From Aldehydirespirator sp965116865 (GTDB lineage: Bacteria > Actinomycetota > Acidimicrobiia > Acidimicrobiales > Aldehydirespiratoraceae): 64,000 nucleotides of DNA. Position 1 is the first letter of the stretch. Each line of letters begins with the position of its first letter. Location: assembly GCA_965116865.1 (NCBI GenBank), contig OZ220727.1, positions 2,356,001 through 2,420,000 of the forward strand. Direction: 5' to 3'. Positions 52,125 through 60,755 of this stretch are shown here, piece by piece. The notes under the pieces are model-generated. The model saw only the letters and a list, made by a program, of their open reading frames with translations. It searched no databases and had not been told where the DNA came from. The translations under genes and the position numbers were made by a program.

Positions 52125-53081
52125 GAGGCCGCGCGGATTGACCATCCGCGGGTCGTCTGGTTGTCCCGACTGGAATATCGGGTGTCCTGTCAACGAGACG
52201 ACCGTGGAGGTCAGACACATCATGCGCGCGTTGGAGTCGGAAGTGGTGGATCCGGTGTGGGCGGCGATCGAGCCGCTTGTGCCGGTGCCTGTGGACAACC
52301 ATCCCACCGGCGGGCACCGGCGCCGGATACCGGACAAGATCGTGTTCTGGAGGATCTTGATCCGGTTGGTGACGGGCTGCTCGTGGGTCACCGCGGAGAG
52401 GCTGTTGGGCGGGCGCGTGTCTGACACGACTATGCGCGCCCGCCGCGACGAGTGGGTCGAGGCCGGAGTCTTTGAAGGCCTGGAGCCTGAGGCGCTGCGC
52501 GCCCATGACCGCATCGTGGGCCTCGACTTGTCCGAGGTGTCGGTGGACGGGTCGATCCACAAGGCGCCCTGCGGCGGCGAAGGCACCGCCAAAAGCCCTG
52601 TTGAGCGGGCCAAACTGGGCTGGAAATGGTCCATATTGGCCGAACGGGCCGGGATGCCGGTCGCGGCGGTCGCCGACGGCGCCAACCGACACGACACCAT
52701 CTTGTTCGAACCCACACTGCGAGCCGCCCCCGAAGGGCTGCTAGCCGACGTGGAGACCCAGCACCTCGACCGCGGATACGACAACGCGCCGGCGCGCGCG
52801 GTGTGCGCCGCGATGGGCATCGACGACGTCGTGTGAGCGAAGAAGCGCCCCCGCCACGCCAAGCGCCGCAAACCCAACACGGCTCCCCTCGGGCTGCGCT
52901 GGAGCGTCGAGCGCACCAACTCGTGGCTGTCGAACTTCGGACAGACACGCCGCAACACAGACCGCCGCCCCCAGCACCGACGAGCCCAACTCTCCCTCGC
53001 CATAACCCTCATTATCACAGCCAAACTCATCGACCACCGCGACCGATGGAACCCCCACCCATGATCAATCCGCGCTCGCTC
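52125..53081 (+). mobile_element. IS5-family (IS1031-like) element
   Basis: Inverted repeats GAG-GCC-GCGCGGATTGA (52125) and its partner (complement GAG-CGA-GCGCGGATTGA, ending 53081), flanked by TTA on both sides (52122-52124, 53082-53084), a TNA duplication as in IS1031-type elements. The right-hand TTA is the stop codon of the adjoining RES gene. Confidence 0.7.
52222..53064 (+). pseudogene. IS5-family transposase interrupted by one TGA codon
   Basis: The ATG at 52222 follows GGAGG. DDE elements: VGLDLSEVSVDGS, VAAVADGANRHDTILF, HLDRGYDN, and after an in-frame TGA at 52834-52836 the C-terminal LGLRWSVERTNSWLSNFGQ. Relatives have Cys in the VI-C-AKKR position, so a TGC/TGT to TGA change truncated the protein before its catalytic Glu. 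Confidence 0.85.
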
Positions 53082-53580
53082 TTAGTGTTGCCACCAGTCG
53101 TCGAAGGTGCGTCGCGATCTCTGTTGCGCGGCGACGCCGCGGGGGAACCACGCCAGTTCGCGGTCGCCGCCAGCGGCCGCGGAACGGTAGTCGACACCGT
53201 CGAGGACCGCTGTGCCGATGGGCTGGCAGGTGCTGTGGGGTATGAGGCTGCCGTCGGCGGTGTGGGGGTAGGTGTGGGGCAGCCCGAGAGATGCGAGTCC
53301 GTCATCGGAGTTTGCGTCGGCCGCCTGCCCGGCGGGCACGGTGACCTCTACAAGCACGGGCGCGGTCGCAGGGTCGAGATCCTCTGGACCGTAGGCCAGC
53401 CCCGCGAAGCGGCGCGACGTTGGCCCGGGCAGTGGCTTCGTCTCGGTTCAGGTACAGGCACTGCATCTGTGGCGGGTTCCAGCGCTGGCCCCGCGAGGCG
53501 GCATAGGACGGGTCCAGCGGATCGTCCCATTCGGGTTCGACGACGCGGCAGTAGATGCCGGCGATCGCGACAGTCAGCAC
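53082..53580 (-). pseudogene. RES-domain toxin (NAD+ phosphorylase family), frameshifted
   Basis: The GTG at 53580 starts YCRVVEPEWDDPLDPSYAASRGQRWNPP, then LYLNRDEATARANV; near 53405 the frame shifts by one base and continues LAYGPEDLDPATAPVLVEVT, CQPIGTAVLD, ELAWFPRG, FDDWWQH. Both halves are clearly RES (substrate-binding Arg and Tyr/Glu region kept). RES toxins degrade NAD+. The stop lies in the IS5 target duplication. One extra base inactivates it unless it is a sequencing error. Confidence 0.8.
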
Positions 53581-53583
53581 GGC

Positions 53584-53961
53584 TCAGGCGACACGCGTGT
53601 AGTCGAAGCTGTCCTTGACGGATCGCAGCAGCCACTCATGGTCATCGTCGGCGATTACCTCGAGCATGCTGCGCCCGTCGTAGCCGTCGGCGCGGCGACG
53701 CACGACCACCGCTGCGGTCCCGTCTCGAAGCCGGTAGCTGAGGATGTCCGCGATCTCTGCCAGAGCGCCGATCTTGGCGATGCGATCAGCAGGCGGCCCT
53801 GCCAGCAGCCACTTCTCGACGGCCTGGCGCTTCACGCCCATCAGCTCCGCGATGTCGCTGCTCGACAAGTCCAGCGTCGTCATAGCCCGACGCAGCGCAG
53901 AAGCGCTGCGAGCCGCGCTCAACGACGCTCTCCGAGAGACCGTCGCGCCTTCATCCATCAT
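53584..53961 (-). CDS. Xre/MbcA-type antitoxin partner of the RES gene
   Basis: 125 residues. A helix-turn-helix (LDLSSSDIAELMGVKRQAVEKW) is followed by a short C-terminal domain, the arrangement of Xre antitoxins that neutralise RES toxins. It ends 3 bases before the RES GTG, so the two form an operon with the antitoxin first. It stays intact although the toxin frame is broken. Confidence 0.75.
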   Translation of the reverse strand: MMDEGATVSRRASLSAARSASALRRAMTTLDLSSSDIAELMGVKRQAVEKWLLAGPPADRIAKIGALAEIADILSYRLRDGTAAVVVRRRADGYDGRSMLEVIADDDHEWLLRSVKDSFDYTRVA

Positions 53962-54007
53962 CTAGTGAATCCCATCGTGTCGTAGGGGTTCAGTATGGTG
54001 CGCTTCG

Positions 54008-55102
54008 GTGGCTGAGCGGGCTGGCAGCGGTGCGTTGAAGCGGCGAAGAACCCGCAACCAGACGCGCCCTACGACGCCAACAGCCACGGGCCGGCCGGTT
54101 CGCGGGGAACCTCGCCATGTCGCAGGGTTCGATGTCGCTGGCGCCCTCCAGCGAGGGCTGCCTGTTGATGAACTCGCGAAGCTCAAGGCCCAGAGCCGCT
54201 ATCTAGGTTCTTATGCATGGGAGCTGGGCCTGGACCCCCATGATCTGTGCCCGTTGTGTGGGGAGATGTTCGGCGGGTGGTGCCTTCACGCTGATCATGT
54301 GATGCCTGAGCACTTCGGGGCGCTATATCGCATCGACGGTGCGTGGCGGGCGGTGCGCGACGCCGAAGATGTCCCAGCGGGTGCCGGGGTCTTCCACGCG
54401 GTGCAGTGCGCCGCCTACGCGCACGCGCCGTGCAACCTTCGAAAGGGCCGCACCGCCGACGTGTCTGCTTGGCGATTGACGGGGATGGCGCCGCTGATAG
54501 TGGCGGAATCGGATGCGGGAGAGGCGGTGGCGGTCCCCGGTCCGGTGATCGTGGCCGCAGAGCCGCGAACACCCGAGCAGCGAGCCGCTGAGGCTCTGGG
54601 CCTGCAGCACGCCAAGACCGCCAGCGGCGGCGTGCGCGGCCGGCGTCTCAGCATCGAGGAACGCAACCGCGAGGCCCAGCTGGCCCAGCAGGCCCTCGCC
54701 GCGCACCAACAACGCCGTGTTAGCCAGCAGCGCGCATTGCCCGCACCCAGCACGACATGGGCCTTCTCACAACAACGTCGCAAGCTGGCGCGAGCTCGAC
54801 GTCGAGGCGACCGGAGCATCTTGTGCAACTTCACCGGACAGGACCGCCCGAAGTTGTGTGTCGGCAACGGGCCCCGGGAGTGCTGGTGCGCCAGAGTGCG
54901 CCCCGAGGCAGCAGACCGCCTCATCGCCGCGTTCGGAGCTGAGAGGGCGCTCGAGATACTCGTCGAGGACCCGCCCAGGCCAATGCAGGCCCTAGCCGGC
55001 ATCCGCGACAATGCCGCCAAGGTCGCGCCTGGCGGAGTGTTCCGGCCGTCGGAGTTCTGCAACAGCGCAAGGGAGCCTGCAGAAGCTGATCGAGGCAGAT
55101 GA
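54008..55102 (+). CDS. HNH-type endonuclease-like protein
   Basis: 364 residues, GTG start. A zinc/HNH core occupies residues ~80-155: CPLCGEMFGGWCLHADHVMP, then AHAPCNLRKGRT, giving C-x2-C, the His-x2-His/Asp-His and a final Asn with Cys. The long C-terminal part is Gln/Arg-rich (AQLAQQALAAHQQRR) and has a second Cys-rich segment (ILCNFTG...CVGNGPRECWC). The role is unknown; the mobile-element context fits a phage or defence nuclease (inference). Confidence 0.65.
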   Translation: MAERAGSGALKRRRTRNQTRPTTPTATGRPVRGEPRHVAGFDVAGALQRGLPVDELAKLKAQSRYLGSYAWELGLDPHDLCPLCGEMFGGWCLHADHVMPEHFGALYRIDGAWRAVRDAEDVPAGAGVFHAVQCAAYAHAPCNLRKGRTADVSAWRLTGMAPLIVAESDAGEAVAVPGPVIVAAEPRTPEQRAAEALGLQHAKTASGGVRGRRLSIEERNREAQLAQQALAAHQQRRVSQQRALPAPSTTWAFSQQRRKLARARRRGDRSILCNFTGQDRPKLCVGNGPRECWCARVRPEAADRLIAAFGAERALEILVEDPPRPMQALAGIRDNAAKVAPGGVFRPSEFCNSAREPAEADRGR

Positions 55103-55261
55103 GTGATCAGGATTCGTGGGCCGCTAGGAGACCTTGCTCCCCTGGGTCGCGGGCTAGCGGGCTGTTTCCCCGCGATGGGAGTCGCTGCTTGCGACCCGTT
55201 TCGGGTGCCGCCGGTAGGTTGCACCGGGCGCATGCCATGGGTGCACCTCGTGGCTGCGCTG

Positions 55262-58200
55262 TCACCTCGGTACGGCTCCGCCTCTTGGCACGGTGTCGGA
55301 CAGCACTACGTCGGCGAGTTGATCGATCGTGCAGAAGGGAACTTCCGCGCTCTGTACGTACGCGGCTGGCTCGGGGGTAACGGTCACCATCAGGCCGATG
55401 ACGGTCCATGATCGTGTAGGCCTGTCAGCACCAAGGCGAGCCGCGATGTCGGCGGCGTTTCGGTGGACATCGTTCACCTTGTGGATGAGCTTGTCGACGA
55501 AGGCTCCTTCATGCATGAACTTGTTGATGTTGCGGCGCAGAGACCGCGACGAGAACGGCATCGCAAGGTCCTTGGCCTCGATGACCCAGATTCGGGAGGT
55601 CTGAGGGTCGACGCAGAGCACGTCGATCTCGCCGTACAGTTCGTCGATGCCGTATTGGTGCGCCTTCAACGGCTCGATGTTGCTGCGGGTGATCAGCCTG
55701 GATTCTGAGAGCACCCTCACGCATTCGTCCTCGAACGCTTTGGCGACCCCTTGGCGGTATCGGTTCAGAGCCTTACAGACCTCGCTCGGCAGTACCCGAT
55801 CTGGCCAAGGCAGTCGCCCCTCAACCAGATAGTTGCGCAAGATTCTCGCCGAGAACTGCGAGGTCCACGGCAAGATATAGATCCCGGTCGCGCCTTCTAT
55901 GAACGGTCTTGTGATCACTCTTGCCGCTCGATGTTCGAGTTCCCAATGTTCGATCATGCCGTTGCGGGCATCAGCTAGCAGGCCGGCCCTGTGCAGGGTC
56001 AACCACTCCAACGCCCTCGCATGCTCGTCTCGTGACGCAAGAGGAAATGATGGCGCCAGTCTGTCGAGGAACGCTTCGGCGCTCACGTGAGCGATGTAGG
56101 TCGAAGTGGAGACCTCCCACTCGCACGCCATGTTGAGCACGCCTCGCAGCGCATCAAGGCCGAATCCCAGTGTTGCGTTGAGTTCTCGGTCGACATCGGC
56201 CAAGTCAGGCACCTGGTCGATCAGCGGCAGCGGCTGGATGTCTTCTGGTTCAGGCAGATGCGCCTCTGAGGATCCCATAGGCACCGCTTCGGGAAGCATC
56301 ACCGCTTTGCGCGCTTCCTGGTATGCATGAATGTCGACCTCAGGGAACCTGGCATCTAGGTCGATGCGGTAGTGGTCACTGATCGTCATCGTTGGATCGG
56401 CCAGATGCAAGTAGATCGACTCGCTGCGCAGGCTCGACTCGACACATAGCTGGGCGACGCTGAGGAGTTCGATCCATCCGAGCCTGTCGGGCGACGATTC
56501 GCCTTGCGGGGTTTGGGCGAGTGCCTCTTCGACGATGAGCGTGACGCACTTTGTCAGGATCGTCAGCCGGTCTTCTTCTGAACGCTCCTCGTGCGCGTCG
56601 CTGTCGAAGGTGCCCCGTCGCCATGCGATCCGATGCTGGTTGACCAGCCGGTGGTGGTTGGCGCGTTCCAGCTGAGACAACGCGTACTCGATCATCTCCT
56701 CATGTCGGTAACGCGCCAGCAGGGTGTGGAGCTCCTCGAGCAGCCACGGATATATGACGTCGGACTCGATGCGAACCGTCTCGCGGCGACCGTAGCTCCC
56801 CGGCTCGACCCACCCAGCCAGGTATCTGCTCAAGCGGCGCCGGACATCGTTCAATTGCGAGTCATGCGGTTCGATGGCAGGAGGCAGCTCAAAGGCGTCC
56901 TGCACGTATGGCATGCCGTCCACTCGAACAGCCGGCGGAGCGGTGTCCCAGTCCTGTTTGAAGCGCGTCGTAGCGTCAGATTGGGCCAGAGCATCAGCGA
57001 CCATGTGACCGATGGCTGATTCCACCTCGACTGAGTCCTGCAGCAGCGCTGGCAGCAGGAGTTCGCTGCATGAGAGCCGAATGACAGAATCAGGGAACAG
57101 TTCGAGGACCAAGGCGTCATCTGTGTCGCTGGTGTGCCCAATTTCGAAGATCAGGTGTGTAAGGCCCGCAGCGTGTCCCATGGCCAGAAAGGAACGCTTC
57201 GTGTCCTTGAGCTTCGCCGACAGGATCTTCGATAATGCCCACAACGGATCGGTCTCGCGAAATGGCCCGCGCTGGTCACACATCGACACAGCCACCGGAA
57301 GCTCCCAGGCCAGAATTCGATACATCCGTGATTCCGCGGCGTCGCCCACGACGGACTCTTCGGGGTAGTGCCACACGATCGGCAAGTCGGACAGTCCGGG
57401 GAATCCCAGCCGCAGCAGCGCCCGTTCCAGCACCGAGGCGTCGGCTGCGTCGGTCCATTCGGATCTTGTGATGCGAGGATCGACCGATATCAGACCTAGA
57501 GCGACCGCAGCGGTAGGGAAGGACCTGCCACGACCAGTCCAGATCATCCACAGAGGAGCCAGGTTCAATGACCATATGGCGCTGGAGCTCCTGAGATGCG
57601 AATAGTCTCGCAAGAAGAACCAAAGGTCCGGCGGGCGAGAAGACGTGGACCTGGCGATGTTTTTGAGGTCCGTCAGCGTTGCTCTCGGGTACTTGCTGAT
57701 AGGGCCGAGCCCAGCCACCCCCGGCGCGGCAGCGACCTGCAACATGACAATGTCAGCGTCGTCGTCGACTCGATCCAGACCGTCAGCCGCCGTCACTGCG
57801 GCACCGGGCACAACAGTGTCGAGACTGGCGTCGCTGGAATCGAGCGCCCTGTCGAGACCTTCCTGGGTCAACGCTGCGGCGACATCTGTCACGAGAAGCT
57901 GAGTAGGCGAGTACTGCGTCACCGAGTGAACTTTGCACGTCGGGGATACCGCTACGGGCCCGGTGATCGGATGAGCCGAACCCGCGAGCATGTGGCCGAC
58001 ATGGTCACTCACAAGTGACCGCCAACGCGTCTCGGCGTCGCTGCTGAGCTGCGCTGCGAGTTCGGCGAGACGCACACCGCAAGCGACCAGCGCCTCCAAC
58101 AGCAGCCCTCCCGGTACTGGCGCCCACTCCTCGGCGCCCGGCCGCACGCAGATCGTGTCGGCGAACACAGACACCGGATCATCAAGCCCGCAAGCCAGTT

Positions 58201-58858
58201 CGCCGGGAGACACCGAATGCGCCAGCAACGCCTCGCGTACCCTATCTGGCGCCTCGCACGCATCGACCTGGGCGAAGATGCCCTCGATTCGGCTGGCGGC
58301 CTCGAATTCGTCGTTGGTGATGTAGGCGGGCGAGCCCGGTTCAGGCATCTCGTCGTCGGGCCAAGAAGCCGACAGCACACCGGCAATGTGGTTCATCCGT
58401 CGCAAGGCCAACTCGATCAGGTCACCGAGTCCGTAGCCCTGGTGATCCACGAGCACCGGATCTATCGCATCCGCCAACAGGCTGAGTTCGTCGATCGCCG
58501 CGATAGGGCGGTCCAAGAACCCGGGCAGCAGCCGGTGCAGCTCTCCGTTCCATCGCACCACAGCACCCGCTCGAACATCGCACGGCTGGTCTTCCTCCAG
58601 CGTCTGCAGTTGCGGCTCCGACTCGTGAGCTGCAGCCACCAACACCGGAAGCAGCGGAGGATCGGCTGGCCGGCCCTCAACGCTGGCGCGGTTGGCCACG
58701 GCATGGAACACCACCGCGAGGCTCGGGATGCGGTGACTCGCCGTCGGCGATGAACACGCAGCCTCAAGCAACGCCAACAGCGAGGCCCGTGACACGCCGG
58801 TCATCGCACGCTCAACAGGTTTCAGACGCCGCCTTCGTCGACTCCTTCTCCAATTCAT
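55262..58858 (-). CDS. Large protein with C-terminal PD-(D/E)xK nuclease domain
   Basis: About 1198 residues from the ATG at 58858 (MNWRRSRRRRRLKP); an ATG at 58804 is an alternative. The last ~150 residues contain the nuclease pattern: Glu in AFEDECVRVL, Asp in GEIDVLCVDP near 1078, and EAK in IWVIEAKDL near 1093, as in NERD/Mrr-like nucleases. The first ~1000 residues match no domain I can name, with no Walker or transmembrane pattern. The frame stays open upstream to 60724, but that part is the shadow of IS630. GC and codon use fit a real gene. A defence or mobile-element role is inferred. Confidence 0.75.
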   Translation of the reverse strand: MNWRRSRRRRRLKPVERAMTGVSRASLLALLEAACSSPTASHRIPSLAVVFHAVANRASVEGRPADPPLLPVLVAAAHESEPQLQTLEEDQPCDVRAGAVVRWNGELHRLLPGFLDRPIAAIDELSLLADAIDPVLVDHQGYGLGDLIELALRRMNHIAGVLSASWPDDEMPEPGSPAYITNDEFEAASRIEGIFAQVDACEAPDRVREALLAHSVSPGELACGLDDPVSVFADTICVRPGAEEWAPVPGGLLLEALVACGVRLAELAAQLSSDAETRWRSLVSDHVGHMLAGSAHPITGPVAVSPTCKVHSVTQYSPTQLLVTDVAAALTQEGLDRALDSSDASLDTVVPGAAVTAADGLDRVDDDADIVMLQVAAAPGVAGLGPISKYPRATLTDLKNIARSTSSRPPDLWFFLRDYSHLRSSSAIWSLNLAPLWMIWTGRGRSFPTAAVALGLISVDPRITRSEWTDAADASVLERALLRLGFPGLSDLPIVWHYPEESVVGDAAESRMYRILAWELPVAVSMCDQRGPFRETDPLWALSKILSAKLKDTKRSFLAMGHAAGLTHLIFEIGHTSDTDDALVLELFPDSVIRLSCSELLLPALLQDSVEVESAIGHMVADALAQSDATTRFKQDWDTAPPAVRVDGMPYVQDAFELPPAIEPHDSQLNDVRRRLSRYLAGWVEPGSYGRRETVRIESDVIYPWLLEELHTLLARYRHEEMIEYALSQLERANHHRLVNQHRIAWRRGTFDSDAHEERSEEDRLTILTKCVTLIVEEALAQTPQGESSPDRLGWIELLSVAQLCVESSLRSESIYLHLADPTMTISDHYRIDLDARFPEVDIHAYQEARKAVMLPEAVPMGSSEAHLPEPEDIQPLPLIDQVPDLADVDRELNATLGFGLDALRGVLNMACEWEVSTSTYIAHVSAEAFLDRLAPSFPLASRDEHARALEWLTLHRAGLLADARNGMIEHWELEHRAARVITRPFIEGATGIYILPWTSQFSARILRNYLVEGRLPWPDRVLPSEVCKALNRYRQGVAKAFEDECVRVLSESRLITRSNIEPLKAHQYGIDELYGEIDVLCVDPQTSRIWVIEAKDLAMPFSSRSLRRNINKFMHEGAFVDKLIHKVNDVHRNAADIAARLGADRPTRSWTVIGLMVTVTPEPAAYVQSAEVPFCTIDQLADVVLSDTVPRGGAVPR

Positions 58859-58976
58859 GTCCTCAACCCTCGAACCAAACGAAGCCCCCCGAAGCCAACC
58901 CACAGCGTAGACAGCCCCTGTGACCCCACAGGCAGCGCCCATACTTGATCGCCGCGCAGGTGGGCGTTCACAACCT

Positions 58977-59138
58977 ATGACCCGGATCGGCCCACCCCCG
59001 TGGAGGAGTGCGCCGCTTCCGGACGGCGCGTGCACCGACCACCGCCCGTCGATCCTCAAGCCGTGCCGTACCTGCAAGCACCCACGGGGCCTCATCCCCG
59101 CCGACGGCCGCCATATGGATAACGTCACCCGGTCGTGA
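58977..59138 (+). CDS. Small ORF coupled to rnhA
   Basis: 53 residues (MTRIGPPPWRS...CRTCKHPRGL) whose stop overlaps the rnhA GTG as GTGA. It has an isolated C-x2-C. The overlap suggests it is translated, but no family is recognised. It lies in the 276-bp gap (58859-59134) divergent from the large nuclease gene. Confidence 0.35.
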   Translation: MTRIGPPPWRSAPLPDGACTDHRPSILKPCRTCKHPRGLIPADGRHMDNVTRS

Positions 59139-59596
59139 ACCCCGTCGACGTCTACACCGACGGCGCGTGCCGCAAGAACCCTGGCCCCGGCGGATGGGCG
59201 TGGCTGGTTCCCGGCGGCCGCTGGGCTACCGGATGCAAACAGCACACCACCAACCAACAGATGGAACTCGCCGCGGTCCTCGAAGCGGTCAGGACCCATC
59301 CCGATGACCCGCTGCGCATCCATTCCGACTCGCAGTACGTCGTTCACGGCATCAACCACGGCCGGTACAAGCGCTGGCTCAAACAGAACTGGCACAACAG
59401 CAAACGCAAGCCCGTAGCGAACCGCGACCTGTGGGAACCGCTGATCGAGCTGTGGCTGCCCCGCCGCAGCGAGGTGGCCTTCGTGTGGATACCGGGCCAC
59501 GCCGGGAACCGTCACAACGAACTCGCCGACAAGCTGGCCTGCCGGGCAGCCGACACCCAACAGCCCGCCACCGGGATGAACAGCACAACCGCCTAG
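59135..59596 (+). CDS. rnhA: Ribonuclease HI
   Basis: 153 residues. It cleaves the RNA strand of RNA-DNA hybrids. The four acidic catalytic residues are visible: Asp in VYTDGAC, Glu in QQMELAAV, Asp in IHSDSQYV and Asp in NELADKLA, plus the His of IPGHAGN. The stop TAG is part of the CTAG at which IS630-A is inserted, so the native C-terminus may have been slightly changed. It might belong to the adjoining nuclease island rather than be the housekeeping copy. Confidence 0.9.
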   Translation: MNPVDVYTDGACRKNPGPGGWAWLVPGGRWATGCKQHTTNQQMELAAVLEAVRTHPDDPLRIHSDSQYVVHGINHGRYKRWLKQNWHNSKRKPVANRDLWEPLIELWLPRRSEVAFVWIPGHAGNRHNELADKLACRAADTQQPATGMNSTTA

Positions 59597-60755
59597 TGCA
59601 TGCTCGCGGTAGTCGTATGGCTGTGTTGGGGTCGGGTTATGACTGTTCCTAGGACTTTGAAGGTGTGCGAGGCTGATCGGGCGGTGCTGGAGGCGCGGGT
59701 GGCTGCGTCGACGACGCCGCGGCGGGATTGGCAGCGTGCCAAGGTGGTGCTGATGGCCGCTGAGGGGCTGTCGTCTCCGGTGATCGGCAAGGCGGTGGGC
59801 CTGAACCGCAACCAGGTGGACGTGTGGCGGCGCCGCTACGGCGAGGCGGGCCTGGGCGGGCTCGCGGACCGGCCGCGCTCGGGCCGGCCGCGTGTGTATG
59901 GGCCCGCGGAGAGGCTGGCTTTGGTCAAGACGATCACGACGCGGCCCCCCGAGGCGGGCCAGCTCGGCGGGCGGCGGCTCAAGGCCCGCATGTCGATGCC
60001 CGAGGTCGGCCGGATCATGCGCGAGGACCTCGCCATCGCGATCTCGGACTCGCAGGTGTGGCGGATCTGCACCTCGATGGGCCTCAAGCCGCAGCAGGCG
60101 CGCTCGTGGACGGCCTCCCATGACGCAGACTTCGACGCCGAGGCCGCCGACGTCTGCGGGCTGTGCCTCGACCCGCGGGACAACTGGGCGGTGTTCAGCG
60201 TCGACGAGAAGACCGCCATACAGGCCAAGAGCCGCGTCGGCGCGGCCCGCCCGGCGCGGCCCGCCGACGGCGCCGCCGCCGGGCGGGTCGCCCGACAGGA
60301 GTTCGAGTACCGCCGCCACGGCACCAAGGCACTGTTCGCCGCGTTCGAGTGCGCCACCGGCGAAGTCGTCGCCGCGCCCACAGACTCGGTCCGCTCGGAC
60401 AACTTCGTGGCGTTCCTCGCCGAGCTGGACTCCATGGTGCCCGCCCACCTCGAGCTGCGCTGCATCGTCGACAACCCCGCCACCCACTGCACCGCCGCCG
60501 TCGAGGAGTTCCTCGACGGCCACCACCGCGTGTTCCTGCACCGCACCCCCACCCACGCATCCTGGCTCAACCAGATCGAGATGTGGTTCTCCATCCTCAC
60601 CCGACAACTCCCCGACACAGCCGAGTTCGCCCACACCAGCGACCTCGCCGGAGCCATCCTCGACCACATCGACGACTACAACAACCGGGCCAAACCCTTC
60701 AAATGGACCTACCACCCAAACCAACAGCCACAGAACTTACGCGCGTGACCACTAG
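59593..60755 (+). mobile_element. IS630-family element A, copy 1
   Basis: Bounded by CTAG at 59593-59596 and 60752-60755; IS630 elements insert at TA, often in CTAG. The ends are related inverted repeats (CTAGTGCATGCTCGCGG and complement CTAGTGGTCACGCGCG). The left CTAG supplies the rnhA stop; the right CTAG is shared with IS630-B. Confidence 0.8.
59639..60748 (+). CDS. IS630-family transposase A (intact)
   Basis: About 369 residues from the ATG at 59639. N-terminal helix-turn-helix (VIGKAVGLNRNQVDVWRRRY) and DDE core: Asp in FSVDEKT, Asp in IVDNPATH, Glu in NQIEMWF. All catalytic residues are present. Nearly identical to the disrupted copy at 61961. Confidence 0.93.
   Translation: MTVPRTLKVCEADRAVLEARVAASTTPRRDWQRAKVVLMAAEGLSSPVIGKAVGLNRNQVDVWRRRYGEAGLGGLADRPRSGRPRVYGPAERLALVKTITTRPPEAGQLGGRRLKARMSMPEVGRIMREDLAIAISDSQVWRICTSMGLKPQQARSWTASHDADFDAEAADVCGLCLDPRDNWAVFSVDEKTAIQAKSRVGAARPARPADGAAAGRVARQEFEYRRHGTKALFAAFECATGEVVAAPTDSVRSDNFVAFLAELDSMVPAHLELRCIVDNPATHCTAAVEEFLDGHHRVFLHRTPTHASWLNQIEMWFSILTRQLPDTAEFAHTSDLAGAILDHIDDYNNRAKPFKWTYHPNQQPQNLRA

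Noticed and set aside
52834..52836. Selenocysteine codon in the IS5 transposase
   Set aside because: No SECIS-like structure is evident and transposases of this family do not need Sec; a nonsense mutation is simpler.
55103..55411. Short ORFs between the HNH gene and the large nuclease gene
   Set aside because: They overlap the nuclease gene antisense and show no coding features.
58859..60724. N-terminal 620-residue extension of the large nuclease ORF (open to 60724)
   Set aside because: The extension is antisense to IS630-A and rnhA, is compositionally shadow-like and lies across an IS boundary; the real start is near 58858.
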